Shown: piece by piece, positions 35,783-45,474 of the stretch
Numbering within the stretch: position 1 is the stretch's first letter
Layout of the letters: every line of letters begins with the position of its first letter
From: Ruminococcus flavefaciens
GTDB taxonomy: Bacteria; Bacillota; Clostridia; Oscillospirales; Ruminococcaceae
Direction of reading: 5' to 3'
NCBI GenBank assembly: GCA_002373775.1
Contig: DFJW01000025.1
Span: 1 to 64,000, forward strand
Length of the DNA: 64,000 nucleotides
Program-made: the position numbers and the translations under genes
Notes under the pieces: model-generated
The model's input: the letters and a program-made list of their open reading frames with translations, nothing else
Databases searched by the model: none
What the model was told of the DNA's origin: nothing

Positions 35783-36349
35783 ATGACAGGTGCGGAATAC
35801 AGCGCACTGTACAGAAACGCGCCGGAAAGGGCTTATAAAGCACTGTTTGACGAGTACTGCAATTATGTCTATGCTGTCGTATACAATAAACTGAGCTCGG
35901 CAGCTTCAAGAGAGGACATCGAAGAATGTGTCAGTGATATTTTTGCGGATATCTACTTCAATTATGACATAAGCTCAGAATATCAGGGCGATATGAAGGG
36001 CTATGTAAGTACAGTTGCACTGCGCAGGGCGATAAACAAGTATCACAGCCTCACTGCAAAGGCGAGCCATTATGAAGATGCAGATGATGAAAGGCTCGGA
36101 CGCATAAGATCAGAAGAAGACGTAGAAGCTGAATCTGAAAAGTCCGAAGTGCAGAATATCATTATGGGTGCTATCAATGAACTCGGAGAACCTGATTCAA
36201 CGATACTGATACAGAAGTACTACTACGACCGCACATCCAAAGAGATAGCTCAGCAGCTTTCCATGAAATCATCAGCAGTGCGAATGCGCTGTGGACGTGC
36301 CATGAGCAGACTGAGACAGTATCTCGAAGCTGCCGGCATCTCACTGTAA
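35783..36349 (+). CDS. ECF-type RNA polymerase sigma factor
   Basis: A 188-residue sigma-70-family protein. Region 2 covers FDEYCNYVYAVVYNKL...EDIEECVSDIFADIYF; region 4 covers LIQKYYYDRTSKEIAQQLSMKSSAVRMRCGRAMSRLRQYL. AGGAGGG precedes the ATG. The membrane protein that follows 13 bp later is its likely anti-sigma factor. Confidence 0.9.
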   Translation: MTGAEYSALYRNAPERAYKALFDEYCNYVYAVVYNKLSSAASREDIEECVSDIFADIYFNYDISSEYQGDMKGYVSTVALRRAINKYHSLTAKASHYEDADDERLGRIRSEEDVEAESEKSEVQNIIMGAINELGEPDSTILIQKYYYDRTSKEIAQQLSMKSSAVRMRCGRAMSRLRQYLEAAGISL

Positions 36350-36362
36350 GGAGGTTATCATC

Positions 36363-37613
36363 ATGAAAGAAAAGAACGAATTAGATATGCTCAGAAATGC
36401 TGATAATGGTATTGTTGACCGCCTTGCAGACATGCAGTTCTTGTCGGACAAGGAAAAGGAAAGGATGTATAAAATGAGTACCATGAAACTTAACGCTTTA
36501 CAGGAAAGAGCAGCAGGTATAGAGATGAATGCTGCAAATGAAGATATGACAGTAAGAGGAACAGAGGTGTACAGAAAGCCCGTATGGTTCAAACCGGCAG
36601 TAACAGCGGCAGCATGCCTCGTTACAGTTCTCGGACTTACCGGAGCAGCATTCCTGCTCAAAGGCTTCCGCGGAGGAGATGACGGAGATATAGATGCACC
36701 GCCTCCGGTAATGGCATCAACTACCGAGACACAGACTGAAACTGAGACTTCTGAGACGACTACATCCGCCGCATCGGTTTCTTCCACAGTGACAACGGTT
36801 CTCACCACAAAGGTCATTGTTACATCAGCAGACGCAGAGGATGTGACCGAGGACCTGACAGAAGCTGCACCTTCAGCTGTAGAACCAGTAGTATCCGATA
36901 CGACATATGAGACTACAGATACTCCGGAGCCTGCTGATAACAACGACGCACAGCGCACAGAGACATGCAAAGGCATCACTGCGGAAGTTTTTGATAAATG
37001 GAAGCAGTATATGCAATTCGGAACAGAAGAAAAATATATAGATTACAGCGATTCCTTCAATGTATATCAGGTATCAGGTGATGAGGAAATAACAGATACC
37101 GCAACATATTACCGCTATAACAACCCGTATATGAGCTCCAAGGACGATTATATCAGCTATGTGTACAGCATACTTGTCTGCGACTGGTATGACCTGAGTC
37201 ACCACGCCTACAGACAGTTCTCGGAAGATCTCTATCCGGAAATAAAGATCAAGGATGGCATAACATTCCCCAAGAAGTTCTGCATGTATGACGGAAAACT
37301 CTATGCTATGAGCACGGAAGGTACTCCCTTTGGTCCTGAAGATATAATAACACTTTATCCGGATTCCATAATCATCACCGATCTCTATTCTGAGGACTAT
37401 TACAATTTAGATCCGGTGAGTGATGAACAGGATCAGACACCTGTATCCGATAGATTCACTGCACTGCTGGCATATGACTATTACGATCAGACAGCAGGCA
37501 CACACGAGAAATGCTATACAGAAATGGGATTTATAAATATAGACGGCAGCTGGAAGATATCGGGTTCGGGCTATGTGGAAGAATCTGAATACCTTGCAGC
37601 AGCATCCCGCTGA
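36363..37613 (+). CDS. Single-pass membrane protein, probable anti-sigma partner
   Basis: A 416-residue protein. A cytoplasmic N-terminus of about 78 residues (EKNELDMLRNADNGIVDRLADM, a possible sigma-binding helix) is followed by one TM helix (about 80-101). A Thr/Glu-rich stalk (about 115-200) leads to an extracytoplasmic domain with no family I recognise. The short helical N-terminus and location next to an ECF sigma suggest an anti-sigma factor, but the typical zinc-binding ZAS motif is absent. Confidence 0.7.
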   Translation: MKEKNELDMLRNADNGIVDRLADMQFLSDKEKERMYKMSTMKLNALQERAAGIEMNAANEDMTVRGTEVYRKPVWFKPAVTAAACLVTVLGLTGAAFLLKGFRGGDDGDIDAPPPVMASTTETQTETETSETTTSAASVSSTVTTVLTTKVIVTSADAEDVTEDLTEAAPSAVEPVVSDTTYETTDTPEPADNNDAQRTETCKGITAEVFDKWKQYMQFGTEEKYIDYSDSFNVYQVSGDEEITDTATYYRYNNPYMSSKDDYISYVYSILVCDWYDLSHHAYRQFSEDLYPEIKIKDGITFPKKFCMYDGKLYAMSTEGTPFGPEDIITLYPDSIIITDLYSEDYYNLDPVSDEQDQTPVSDRFTALLAYDYYDQTAGTHEKCYTEMGFINIDGSWKISGSGYVEESEYLAAASR

Positions 37614-37647
37614 TCCTTTGTTAAGATCATCATCCTCCTATATATGA

Positions 37648-37690
37648 AAGCACTGCCGCTGGGGAAACATTCCTCAGCGGCAGTGCTTTA
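37648..37690. terminator. Bidirectional terminator
   Basis: A stem of 12 bp (GCACTGCCGCTG/CAGCGGCAGTGC) extended by flanking A-T pairs, with T-runs on both sides. It lies between convergent genes. Confidence 0.82.
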
Positions 37691-37703
37691 TAGAAGTATC
37701 ATA

Positions 37704-38783
37704 TTACTTGAGCTTGTCAGCAGGGATATCGACAATATCCTCAGGCTGAATGATAACAACGATGATGTTATTCTTGTTTGTGGGATCGTCGAGTGTGGGG
37801 AAGAATCTGAGCTTTCCGCTGCTGAAATTGGAATCAAGAACGAAACCGCCCATGATGCCGTTGAATTCGCCGGAAGCCTTGATCTCCACAGGATCAAAGC
37901 GGAAGTATTCTTCCTTGATTATCTCGTTGGCATAGAGCTGAGCCTGCATTGAAGAGTAGACTTCAGTGCCGCCGGGAAGTTCGAGGAGATAATTGTTGAG
38001 CGCACTGAGCTCGAAGTCGGTATCAGAGAGATTCTTGATAGTTACATCGAAGAACACAAATGTGAGAGATTCATCGTAATCCGGATGAACGGTATATACC
38101 TTGTTTACAGTGAGATCGGTAGAGTTGACTTCTGTGTTCTGACCTACGAAAGCGTTGTATTCGATAGTCGGGACAGATTCCTCAGCACTCTTGAAGTGTG
38201 AAGGATCCGGCTCTGAGAAGTTTGCGGCAGTTACAGGGATGCGTACAGCTTCATCCTTGTCGTTCTGATCCTGGCGTGTGGGGAAGAATATGACATTGAA
38301 GCTTGTAACATCAGCGGGAACTATGAATCCGCCTATCATGCCGCTGTATCCGATAGAAGAAGGAACGTCGATGGGATCGGTGGAGTAGTAATCCTGTTTG
38401 AGACGTGTGGCAGCAGCTACCTGTGTAACGGATGAAGCTTCGATATAAGTTCCGTCCGGACGCTCCAGCAGGAAGTTGTTGAGTGTACTTATGGAATAAT
38501 CAGTGCCGGTCTCATTCCTGATGTCGATATCGAGGTAAAGATAGTGGCTGCCGTCTTCAGCGATAGCGCCGAGATCTATGATGCCTTTCAGGGTGAAGGG
38601 AGTGTCATTGAGAGTTATCTCCTGACCTACAACAGCGTCAGTGTAGACAGTTTCTACAGGTGCTGCTGCTTCCGGTGTTGCTTTATTGCCGGCAGTATCT
38701 GTAGAGCTCTTGCTTGAACATGATGCAGCTGAAAGAGCGATAGCAGCTGCTGCTATGAGTGAATATATTTTCAGTGGTTTCAT
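37704..38783 (-). CDS. Secreted lipoprotein with two DUF4352-like repeats
   Basis: A 359-residue lipoprotein (lipobox Cys in SAASCSSK). The mature part is an internal duplication. Each half starts VGQ, contains a core like LYLDIDIRNETGTDYSIS or FVFFDVTIKNLSDTDFELS, and has a shared segment (NNFLLERPDG / NNYLLELPGG, then GMIGGFIVP / GIMGGFVLD, then FFPT). This immunoglobulin-like pattern resembles DUF4352. The start at 38783 follows GGAGG and gives the signal peptide at once. Function unknown. Confidence 0.82.
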   Translation of the reverse strand: MKPLKIYSLIAAAAIALSAASCSSKSSTDTAGNKATPEAAAPVETVYTDAVVGQEITLNDTPFTLKGIIDLGAIAEDGSHYLYLDIDIRNETGTDYSISTLNNFLLERPDGTYIEASSVTQVAAATRLKQDYYSTDPIDVPSSIGYSGMIGGFIVPADVTSFNVIFFPTRQDQNDKDEAVRIPVTAANFSEPDPSHFKSAEESVPTIEYNAFVGQNTEVNSTDLTVNKVYTVHPDYDESLTFVFFDVTIKNLSDTDFELSALNNYLLELPGGTEVYSSMQAQLYANEIIKEEYFRFDPVEIKASGEFNGIMGGFVLDSNFSSGKLRFFPTLDDPTNKNNIIVVIIQPEDIVDIPADKLK

Positions 38784-38913
38784 ATTATGCCTCCGGATCA
38801 AATAAATGTAATGTCTTTGCAGACAGTAATAGTATATCACAATGAGAGTATAAATGTCAAGGTCAAAAACACAGAAGAAGGCATATCTGAACAAGGAAAT
38901 TTTTGCTGTTCGC

Positions 38914-38942
38914 TTGCTATTTTCAATATAGTGTGTTATAAT
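38914..38942 (+). promoter_or_regulatory. Promoter for the ACT/UPF0210 operon
   Basis: TTGCTA, 17-bp spacer starting TTTTC, TATAAT with extended TG. Confidence 0.8.
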
Positions 38943-38978
38943 GATATGTAATCATTTTTATACGGAGGTAACCAAGGA

Positions 38979-39248
38979 ATGAGAGCAGTAGTAACTGTAA
39001 TAGGCAAGGACACAGTAGGTATACTTCACAAGGTGAGCGGTATCTGCGCAGAATATAACGTGAATGTAATTGAAGTGACACAGAGCGTACTTCAGGACAT
39101 GTTCGCAATGATAATGCTGGTAGATATCTCAGCTATCAGCGGTAGCTTCTCTGAGCTTGTTGACAAAATGGACGAACTCGGCAAAACACTCGGACTTTCG
39201 ATACACACTATGCATGAGGATATCTTCAATTCCATGCACAGTGTTTGA
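38979..39248 (+). CDS. ACT-domain protein (UPF0237 type)
   Basis: An 89-residue protein made of a single ACT fold (RAVVTVIGKDTVGILHKVSGICAEYNVNVIEVTQSVL). Such proteins bind small ligands, often amino acids. It sits 38 bp before the UPF0210 gene, an arrangement conserved in many anaerobes. GGAGG lies upstream. Confidence 0.9.
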   Translation: MRAVVTVIGKDTVGILHKVSGICAEYNVNVIEVTQSVLQDMFAMIMLVDISAISGSFSELVDKMDELGKTLGLSIHTMHEDIFNSMHSV

Positions 39249-39286
39249 TAGGTTTTTATCTTAACTAATTGAAAGGGAGTCCGTTA

Positions 39287-40645
39287 ATGCTTAACGTATA
39301 TAATATACTTGAAACCATAAGGATGATACAGGACGAGTGCCTCGACATCCGTACAATAACTATGGGCATCTCGCTGCTGGACTGTATCGACACCGATATA
39401 GACAGAGCATGTGAGAAGGTGTACAATAAAATAGTTGCAAAAGCAGGAAATCTGGTGGCAGTAGGACAGCAGATAGAGAAGGAGTATGGCATCCCGATAG
39501 TGAATAAGAGGATATCTGTAACTCCCATCGCTATGCTTGCAGCAGCATGCCCTGGCGGAGATGTAGTCAAATTCGCAAAGGCTCTCCAGAGAGCAGCTGA
39601 TACCTGCGGAGTAAACTTCATCGGCGGCTATTCCGCTCTTGTACACAAGGGATTTTCAGCAGGGGATATGGCACTCATAGAGTCTATCCCGGAAGCACTG
39701 GATGTCACACAGAATATATGCTCATCCGTCAATATCGGTTCTACAAAGTCCGGTATAAACATGGACGCTGTAAAGCTCATGGGCGGTATCGTCAAGAAAG
39801 CAGCAGAGCGCACTGCTGACCGCGACTGCATAGGACCTGCAAAGCTTGTTGTATTCTGCAACGCAGTTGAAGACAATCCGTTTATGGCAGGTGCTTTCCA
39901 CGGCGTGGGCGAGCCGGATTGTGAGATACATGTCGGCGTTTCAGGCCCCGGAGTTGTGCGTGCTGCCCTTACAAAGTATCCTGACGCATCCATAAATGAG
40001 ATAGCAGACATAATCAAGAAGACTGCATTCAAGATAACCAGAATGGGACAGCTCGTTGGTGCAAGAGCATCAGAATTACTGGGCGTTCCCTTCGGTATAG
40101 TTGACCTTTCGCTTGCTCCTACACCTGCTGTCGGAGACAGCGTGGCTCATATACTGGAAGAAATGGGACTCGAAATGTGCGGTACACACGGCACAACAGC
40201 CTGCCTTGCTCTTCTCAATGACGCAGTAAAGAAGGGCGGAGTTATGGCTTCTTCAACAGTCGGAGGACTTTCCGGTGCATTCATCCCTGTTTCTGAGGAT
40301 GCAGGAATGATAGATGCAGCTGTAGCAGGAGTGCTCAGCCTTGAAAAGCTTGAAGCTATGACAGCAGTCTGCTCAGTAGGACTTGATATGATAGTCGTTC
40401 CCGGAGACATAACTCCCGAGACGATATCCGCTATAATCGCAGATGAAGCTGCCATAGGAATGGTCAACTCCAAGACTACAGCAGTGCGTCTCATCCCTGC
40501 CATTGGCAAGAAGGAGGGAGACACTCTCGAATTCGGCGGTCTTCTCGGAAGCGGACCGGTAATGCCTATAAGAGAAAAGTCGCCTGCCAAGTTCATCAAC
40601 CGCGGTGGACGCATCCCTGCACCAATGCAGAGCCTTAAAAACTAA
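39287..40645 (+). CDS. UPF0210/DUF711 family protein
   Basis: A 452-residue protein with [13 protein letters not shown] near the N-terminus, [26 protein letters not shown], and [22 protein letters not shown]. It matches the UPF0210 (DUF711) family, which has a pyruvate-formate-lyase-like fold but no known activity. The ATG at 39287 replaces an upstream TTG because AAAGGGAG lies just before it. Paired with the ACT protein, which may be its regulatory subunit. Confidence 0.9.
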   Translation: MLNVYNILETIRMIQDECLDIRTITMGISLLDCIDTDIDRACEKVYNKIVAKAGNLVAVGQQIEKEYGIPIVNKRISVTPIAMLAAACPGGDVVKFAKALQRAADTCGVNFIGGYSALVHKGFSAGDMALIESIPEALDVTQNICSSVNIGSTKSGINMDAVKLMGGIVKKAAERTADRDCIGPAKLVVFCNAVEDNPFMAGAFHGVGEPDCEIHVGVSGPGVVRAALTKYPDASINEIADIIKKTAFKITRMGQLVGARASELLGVPFGIVDLSLAPTPAVGDSVAHILEEMGLEMCGTHGTTACLALLNDAVKKGGVMASSTVGGLSGAFIPVSEDAGMIDAAVAGVLSLEKLEAMTAVCSVGLDMIVVPGDITPETISAIIADEAAIGMVNSKTTAVRLIPAIGKKEGDTLEFGGLLGSGPVMPIREKSPAKFINRGGRIPAPMQSLKN

Positions 40646-40649
40646 AAAA

Positions 40650-40680
40650 GGGGAGGCTGTGAAGCCTCCCTTTGTATTAT
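40650..40680. terminator. Bidirectional terminator
   Basis: Stem GGGAGGC/GCCTCCC with loop TGTGAA. The minus side is followed by a six-T run, the plus side by TTTG. Confidence 0.85.
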
Positions 40681-40693
40681 TTCAAAGCAGATA

Positions 40694-41620
40694 TCATTCG
40701 AAAAGCGGAGTGGAGAAATATCTTTCGGCAGTATCCGGAAGAATGGTCACGACAGTTTTTCCCTCACCGAGCTTTTCTGCCAGTTTAAGAGCAGCAGCAA
40801 CGTTAGTGCCGCTTGATATTCCGCACATGATGCCTTCCATAGCGGCGAGCTGCTTGGCAGTGTTTATAGCATCGTCATCTGTAACTATGTGGATATGGTC
40901 GTAAATATTGCGGTTGAGTATGCCGGGGATGATACCGTCGCCTATGCCCATCTGGAGATGAGTTCCGATAGTACCTCCGGCGAGTATAGCAGCATGTTCC
41001 GGCTCTACAGCCCATATCTCCATATCGGGATACTGGGATTTAAGAGTCTCACCGATGCCGGTGATAGTGCCGCCTGTTCCTATGCCCGAGCAGAATCCGT
41101 GGATCTTTCCGGCAGTCTGTTCGAGTATCTCAAGTGCTGTGTAGTACTTATGAGCGAATGTGTTGTTGGGATTCTCGAATTGCTGGGGAACGAATACATT
41201 CGGATCGTTTGCAGCCATTTCAAGAGCAGTGTCGAGGCATTTCTGGATGCACTTTCCGATATCTCCGTCGTCGTGGATGAGTATCACCTTTGCACCGTAA
41301 TGTTCGACGAGCTTGCGGCGTTCTTCGCTGACGGAATCCGGCATGATTATAACAGTCTTGTAGCCGCGTACAGCACCGACGAGTGCAAGACCGATGCCCT
41401 GATTGCCGCTGGTTGGTTCAACGATAATGGTATCATCGTGTATAAGTCCCAGTTTTTCGGCGTTCTTTATCATGTTGAAAGCAGTTCTTGTCTTTATTGA
41501 ACCACCGACGTTGAGACCTTCGAACTTGACAAGTATCTCAGCATTTCCGGGTTTGTTCATGCGGTTCAGTCTTATCATGGGAGTGTGTCCCATGGCTTCA
41601 AGTATGTTATTGTATATCAT
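40694..41620 (-). CDS. Cysteine synthase family PLP enzyme (diverged)
   Basis: A 308-residue fold-type II PLP enzyme. The PLP Lys lies in GGSIKTRTAF (near residue 43) in place of the usual GSVKDR; EPTSGNQGIGLAL and SGIGTGGTITGIGE are conserved. It starts MIYNNILEAMGHTPMIRLNR. The second cysteine synthase at 44494-45420 is canonical, so this copy may use another acceptor or donor. A promoter (TTGCTT, 17 bp, TATAAT) lies just upstream. Confidence 0.85.
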   Translation of the reverse strand: MIYNNILEAMGHTPMIRLNRMNKPGNAEILVKFEGLNVGGSIKTRTAFNMIKNAEKLGLIHDDTIIVEPTSGNQGIGLALVGAVRGYKTVIIMPDSVSEERRKLVEHYGAKVILIHDDGDIGKCIQKCLDTALEMAANDPNVFVPQQFENPNNTFAHKYYTALEILEQTAGKIHGFCSGIGTGGTITGIGETLKSQYPDMEIWAVEPEHAAILAGGTIGTHLQMGIGDGIIPGILNRNIYDHIHIVTDDDAINTAKQLAAMEGIMCGISSGTNVAAALKLAEKLGEGKTVVTILPDTAERYFSTPLFE

Positions 41621-41751
41621 GTTATCCTTCTCCGTTAGAAATTTTCCTGATCTTTGCACAGGACCATTTCTTATTATATCACAGGCTGACAAAAAAAGCA
41701 ATGAAAAATCATCTGATTGCATAAGGGTAACAATTTTTTCAGGAGGTATTT

Positions 41752-42738
41752 ATGGATATCAGAGCGATACCGGGGATGTTCGGCATTGAAGCACCTGATA
41801 GTATCATAAAGCTTGACACAGGTCATATCAATTCAACGTACCTTGCTGAGTGCAGCGGAGAACGGTACATCATACAGGCGCTGAATGAGAGCGTATTCAC
41901 AGATCCGGAAGCGGTCATGGAGAATATCTCCGTAATGACCGGGATATTCAGTGCGCAAGTCAGCAGAGTGCGTCTGCCTGAGTACATGAGAGCCGGAAGC
42001 ACATATCATGTCCGTCACAGCGGAAAAGTGTGGCGTATCTACCGGTATATACCGCCGGAAGAGAAAGGGATATCCGCTGAGTCTAAGTGTAGGCTCGCTG
42101 GATATTCATTCGGCTGCTTCATGAAAATTCTGAGCAGCAGCGGAGCAGTCCTGAGACCGGTCATAGCCGGATTTCATGACATATCCATGTACTGCGAAAG
42201 ACTGTCCTGCCTTTCGGGATGTCCGGGCTGGGAAGAGATTTCAGGTGATGCTGAAAGGCTCATCGGCATCGGCAAGGAACTGGAGGATTCTTTCAGCGGA
42301 CTTCCTCTGCGCTGTATACACGGTGACGCCAAAGCTGACAATGTCATCACCGGCGATATGAACACGATAATCGACCTTGATACGGCGATGAACGGATATG
42401 CAGCCATAGATTACGGCGATCTTGCAAGGTCAGTCACAGTCGGCGAACGAAAGACTGACATTGCAGTGATGCGTGCTCTTACAGAAGGATACTGCGAAGG
42501 CGCAGGAGATATGCTCACGGCAGAGGAAAAGGCTTCGCTTTTCAGCGGACTTATCTATGTCACTGCCGAACTTGCAGTGCGATATCTGGCAGATTCGGTA
42601 AGCAGCGAACGCTATTTCAGCAGTAAGACAGCGGAACAGTGCAGGCAGCGTGCAGCTGATCTGACTACACAGCTCGACATGTATTGCCGAATGGAAGATG
42701 AGATACGCCGTATCATTGATGACTGCTTTGCAGATTGA
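41752..42738 (+). CDS. Aminoglycoside phosphotransferase/choline kinase-like protein
   Basis: A 328-residue APH-fold kinase. The Brenner motif is LRCIHGDAKADNVI (near residue 187), followed by TIIDLDTAMNGYAAIDYGDLARS. It resembles choline or homoserine kinase-like APH proteins more than resistance enzymes, so small-molecule or sugar phosphorylation is likely. AGGAGG precedes the ATG. The last 26 bp overlap the end of the converging gene. Confidence 0.83.
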   Translation: MDIRAIPGMFGIEAPDSIIKLDTGHINSTYLAECSGERYIIQALNESVFTDPEAVMENISVMTGIFSAQVSRVRLPEYMRAGSTYHVRHSGKVWRIYRYIPPEEKGISAESKCRLAGYSFGCFMKILSSSGAVLRPVIAGFHDISMYCERLSCLSGCPGWEEISGDAERLIGIGKELEDSFSGLPLRCIHGDAKADNVITGDMNTIIDLDTAMNGYAAIDYGDLARSVTVGERKTDIAVMRALTEGYCEGAGDMLTAEEKASLFSGLIYVTAELAVRYLADSVSSERYFSSKTAEQCRQRAADLTTQLDMYCRMEDEIRRIIDDCFAD

Positions 42739-43747
42739 GGATGCAGCTGACGATATCCGCTGCCGTATCTTCTGCTGCATGAGCAGGTATGTACGGCGAT
42801 ATAAGTTTTCGTCCCTGATCTCTGATGTCCGCACACATTCTTGAACAGAGGATCATCTCTTCCGCAAGACTGCGTATGTACTTTCCGTAGGTCCTGACTT
42901 CACGCCGAAGTGCTGAACGTACCGATAACGGATAGAACCTGTCAAGTGAGATGGATTCGGGAACTGCGGGCTTAGCACACAGGTATTCCGGCTCTGATAC
43001 TATCATAAGTTTCTGTCCGGGTATGGTCATGTGCATTGGGGAATGGAGACAGTCGGCAGCATGGGAGATGATGATATCATGACCTCGGCGCATTGCTTCT
43101 CGTGCAAAAGCAGTTATAAAAACATCGGAAGCAGAAGGAAACTGACAGCGCAGACTTATGAGCCGGAAGTCATCTGGTATGCCGGCAAAGCGGTATCCGC
43201 TGCATGTCAGGGCTGAGACCGGACGTTTTATGGATGAGCCGGGCTTTTCAAGATCCGGGAGGAGACTCCCGGCTTTTCGGACGGCGAAGTATTTCAGCCG
43301 GTCATGAGCGACAAATTCTTTGCCGATATCAGAATACTGGTGAAGCAGCATATCTGTTATGCCCAGCAGTTCAAGAGCTCTGGAACGGTATCTGCTGCTC
43401 TGTTCCATGGTATATCCTATGATCCCGGCAGCAGACGGCTCGATATGTATCAGCTGATTCATATCATAAGTCCTCGCGCTGATGCTTTCCGCCATGATGC
43501 TATCCGGACTGCAAATAACAATGGTGCCCAGCTGAGGAAAATGAACGGCATCCGGCAGATGTTTTTCGAAAGGCGAGAAGTAGATATTCTGCGGATATTC
43601 ACGGAATATTTCGGATATCAGCCGGATCATGCAGTGCTTTTCGGCAGCATCGCATCCCGTGATACTGAATATTCTGGCTCCATTGAATACATCGCTCCTG
43701 CCGCAGCTGAAGCAGCGGTCTGTGAAGAAATACATGTTCTGTCCCAT
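42713..43747 (-). CDS. Degenerate PRK06851-like ATPase-related protein
   Basis: A 344-residue soluble protein. ATG 43747 is chosen for its GGAGGTC ribosome binding site; a longer form from 43822 has none. The pattern FFTDRCFSCGRSDVFNGARIF, then FEKHLPDAVHFPQLGTIVI, and in the second half IISHAADCLHSPMHMTIPGQKLMIVS, recalls the two half-repeats of the PRK06851 P-loop ATPase family of Firmicutes. The expected Walker A (GxxGxGKST) is replaced by ITGCDAAEKHC, so ATP hydrolysis is doubtful. The family link is by memory and needs profile comparison. Function unknown. Confidence 0.55.
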   Translation of the reverse strand: MGQNMYFFTDRCFSCGRSDVFNGARIFSITGCDAAEKHCMIRLISEIFREYPQNIYFSPFEKHLPDAVHFPQLGTIVICSPDSIMAESISARTYDMNQLIHIEPSAAGIIGYTMEQSSRYRSRALELLGITDMLLHQYSDIGKEFVAHDRLKYFAVRKAGSLLPDLEKPGSSIKRPVSALTCSGYRFAGIPDDFRLISLRCQFPSASDVFITAFAREAMRRGHDIIISHAADCLHSPMHMTIPGQKLMIVSEPEYLCAKPAVPESISLDRFYPLSVRSALRREVRTYGKYIRSLAEEMILCSRMCADIRDQGRKLISPYIPAHAAEDTAADIVSCILNLQSSHQ

Positions 43748-43881
43748 AATGACCTCCGGAAAAGTGTTTTCCGGATATATTATGCGCCTAAGCCCGTCTG
43801 TGTGAATGATCTGAGGGAGCATGTGTGTAAATTGACAGAAATCCGGCGCAAAATCTGTGCAAAAAAACTAAAGGATATTAC

Positions 43882-43911
43882 TTGAAATACCTACTAAACA
43901 TATGTTATAAT
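43882..43911 (+). promoter_or_regulatory. Promoter and possible autoregulatory site for the Rrf2 gene
   Basis: TTGAAA, 18-bp spacer, TATAAT with extended TG. ATACCTACTAAA within the spacer (43887-43898) resembles half of an IscR-type Rrf2 operator. Confidence 0.6.
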
Positions 43912-43939
43912 AATGGTATGCCGTTGAAAGGAGACAGTT

Positions 43940-44377
43940 ATGAAAATATCAACAAAAGGACGCTACGCACTCAGGATGCTTTATGACCTTGCACTTCATC
44001 AGGATGAAGGATTTGTGTCTTTGAAGGACGTTGCAGAACGTCAGAGTATATCAAAAAAATATCTGGAACAGATCGTTCCGCTGCTGAATAAAAGCGGACT
44101 TCTGCGTACAAACCGCGGAAACAAGGGTGGATATTCCCTTTCGAGAAAGCCGGAGGATATTTCGGTCGGAGATGTGCTGCGTGCAACTGAAGGCAGCATC
44201 GCGCCGGTGTCGTGCCTTGAATTTGAACCCAACGTATGTCCGAGAGTGCATGAATGTGCAACGCTCTATGTCTGGGAAGGGCTTTATAAGGCGATGACGG
44301 AATACCTTGACGGCGTCTCGCTCAAGGAAATTGTTGAGAAGAACTCAGGCGACAACGGAAATGATTACTGCATCTGA
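43940..44377 (+). CDS. Rrf2-family transcriptional regulator (IscR/CymR-like)
   Basis: A 145-residue winged-helix regulator: MKISTKGRYALRMLYDLALHQ, YLEQIVPLLNKSGLLRTNRGNKGGYSLSRKPEDI. It has three Cys in the Rrf2 cluster region, spaced CxxxxxxxCxxxxxC near residues 93-107, so it may bind an Fe-S cluster. Convergent with cysK, which makes control of cysteine or Fe-S genes plausible. Confidence 0.88.
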   Translation: MKISTKGRYALRMLYDLALHQDEGFVSLKDVAERQSISKKYLEQIVPLLNKSGLLRTNRGNKGGYSLSRKPEDISVGDVLRATEGSIAPVSCLEFEPNVCPRVHECATLYVWEGLYKAMTEYLDGVSLKEIVEKNSGDNGNDYCI

Positions 44378-44424
44378 ATTGCTGCTGATATCTTTTCGCT
44401 GCTTATACTTAACAGAAAAGCGAA

Positions 44425-44466
44425 TGACCGGTCCGGAAGCTGCCTTCCGGGCCGGTCACTTTATTG
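44425..44466. terminator. Long hairpin terminator between Rrf2 and cysK genes
   Basis: A 15-pair stem (one G-U) with a 4-nt loop. It is T-rich on both flanks and serves two convergent genes. Confidence 0.8.
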
Positions 44467-44493
44467 TTGAATTTACGGTGGTATTTTTGACTA

Positions 44494-45420
44494 TTATTCA
44501 AACATTGGAGTTGAGAGGTAGCGCTCGCCTGTATCAGGAAGGAGAGCTACTATCTTTTTGCCCTTATTCTCAGGTCTCTTTGCAAGCTGGATAGCTGCCC
44601 ATACAGCAGCACCGGAAGAGATGCCGACCAGTACGCCTTCGCTTCTTGCGATAGCTCTGCCGGTTGCGAAAGCATCCTCGTTCTCAACAGTGATGATCTC
44701 GTCGTAGATATCTGTATTGAGTGTATCAGGAACGAATCCTGCACCGATACCCTGGATCTTGTGAGGACCGGCAGTGCCCTTTGAAAGTACAGGGGAGCTT
44801 GCAGGCTCAACAGCTACGACCTTGATACCGGGATTCTTTGACTTGAGATAAGCACCTGTACCGCTGACAGTACCGCCTGTGCCGACTCCGGCAACGAATA
44901 TATCAACTTTGCCGTCGGTATCTTCCCAGATCTCCACACCTGTAGTCTTTTCGTGGATAGCAGGGTTAGCCGGATTAGTGAACTGTGAAGGGATGAAGCT
45001 GCCGGGGATCTCAGCGGCAAGCTCTTCAGCCTTGGCGATAGCGCCCTTCATGCCCTTTGTGCCTTCAGTGAGGACGAGTTCTGCACCGTAAGCCTTCATA
45101 AGATTGCGGCGCTCGATACTCATTGTCTCGGGCATTGTGATGATAAGGCGGTAGCCTCTTGAAGCGGCAACAGCTGCAAGACCGATACCAGTGTTTCCGC
45201 TGGTAGGCTCGATGATAACGCTGCCGGGCTTGAGAAGTCCTTTAGCTTCTGCGTCATCTACCATTGCCTTTGCGATCCTGTCCTTTACGCTGCCTGCCGG
45301 ATTGAAGTACTCCAGCTTAGCGATAATGGAAGCTTCGAGTTTTTCGGCTTCTTCGATATTTGTAAGTTCGAGCAGCGGAGTGCCGCCGATAAGGTCTGTG
45401 ATCTTCTTGTAAATGCTCAT
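44494..45420 (-). CDS. cysK: Cysteine synthase A
   Basis: A 308-residue O-acetylserine sulfhydrylase. Canonical motifs: PLP Lys in [14 protein letters not shown] (near residue 45), [12 protein letters not shown] and [23 protein letters not shown] precedes the start. It is preceded by a strong promoter and a short leader peptide containing two Cys codons, so synthesis is probably adjusted to cysteine supply. Confidence 0.95.
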   Translation of the reverse strand: MSIYKKITDLIGGTPLLELTNIEEAEKLEASIIAKLEYFNPAGSVKDRIAKAMVDDAEAKGLLKPGSVIIEPTSGNTGIGLAAVAASRGYRLIITMPETMSIERRNLMKAYGAELVLTEGTKGMKGAIAKAEELAAEIPGSFIPSQFTNPANPAIHEKTTGVEIWEDTDGKVDIFVAGVGTGGTVSGTGAYLKSKNPGIKVVAVEPASSPVLSKGTAGPHKIQGIGAGFVPDTLNTDIYDEIITVENEDAFATGRAIARSEGVLVGISSGAAVWAAIQLAKRPENKGKKIVALLPDTGERYLSTPMFE

Positions 45421-45474
45421 AATAATATCTCTCCTTTAATATAAAATATAAATTGTTCTATCGTTTTATGATGT

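Noticed and set aside
41621-41664. Ten-codon ORF (MVLCKDQENF) upstream of the second cysteine synthase
   Set aside because: Only one Cys codon, no ribosome binding site, and the ATG lies at the predicted transcription start. It could be a leaderless regulator but the evidence is too thin.
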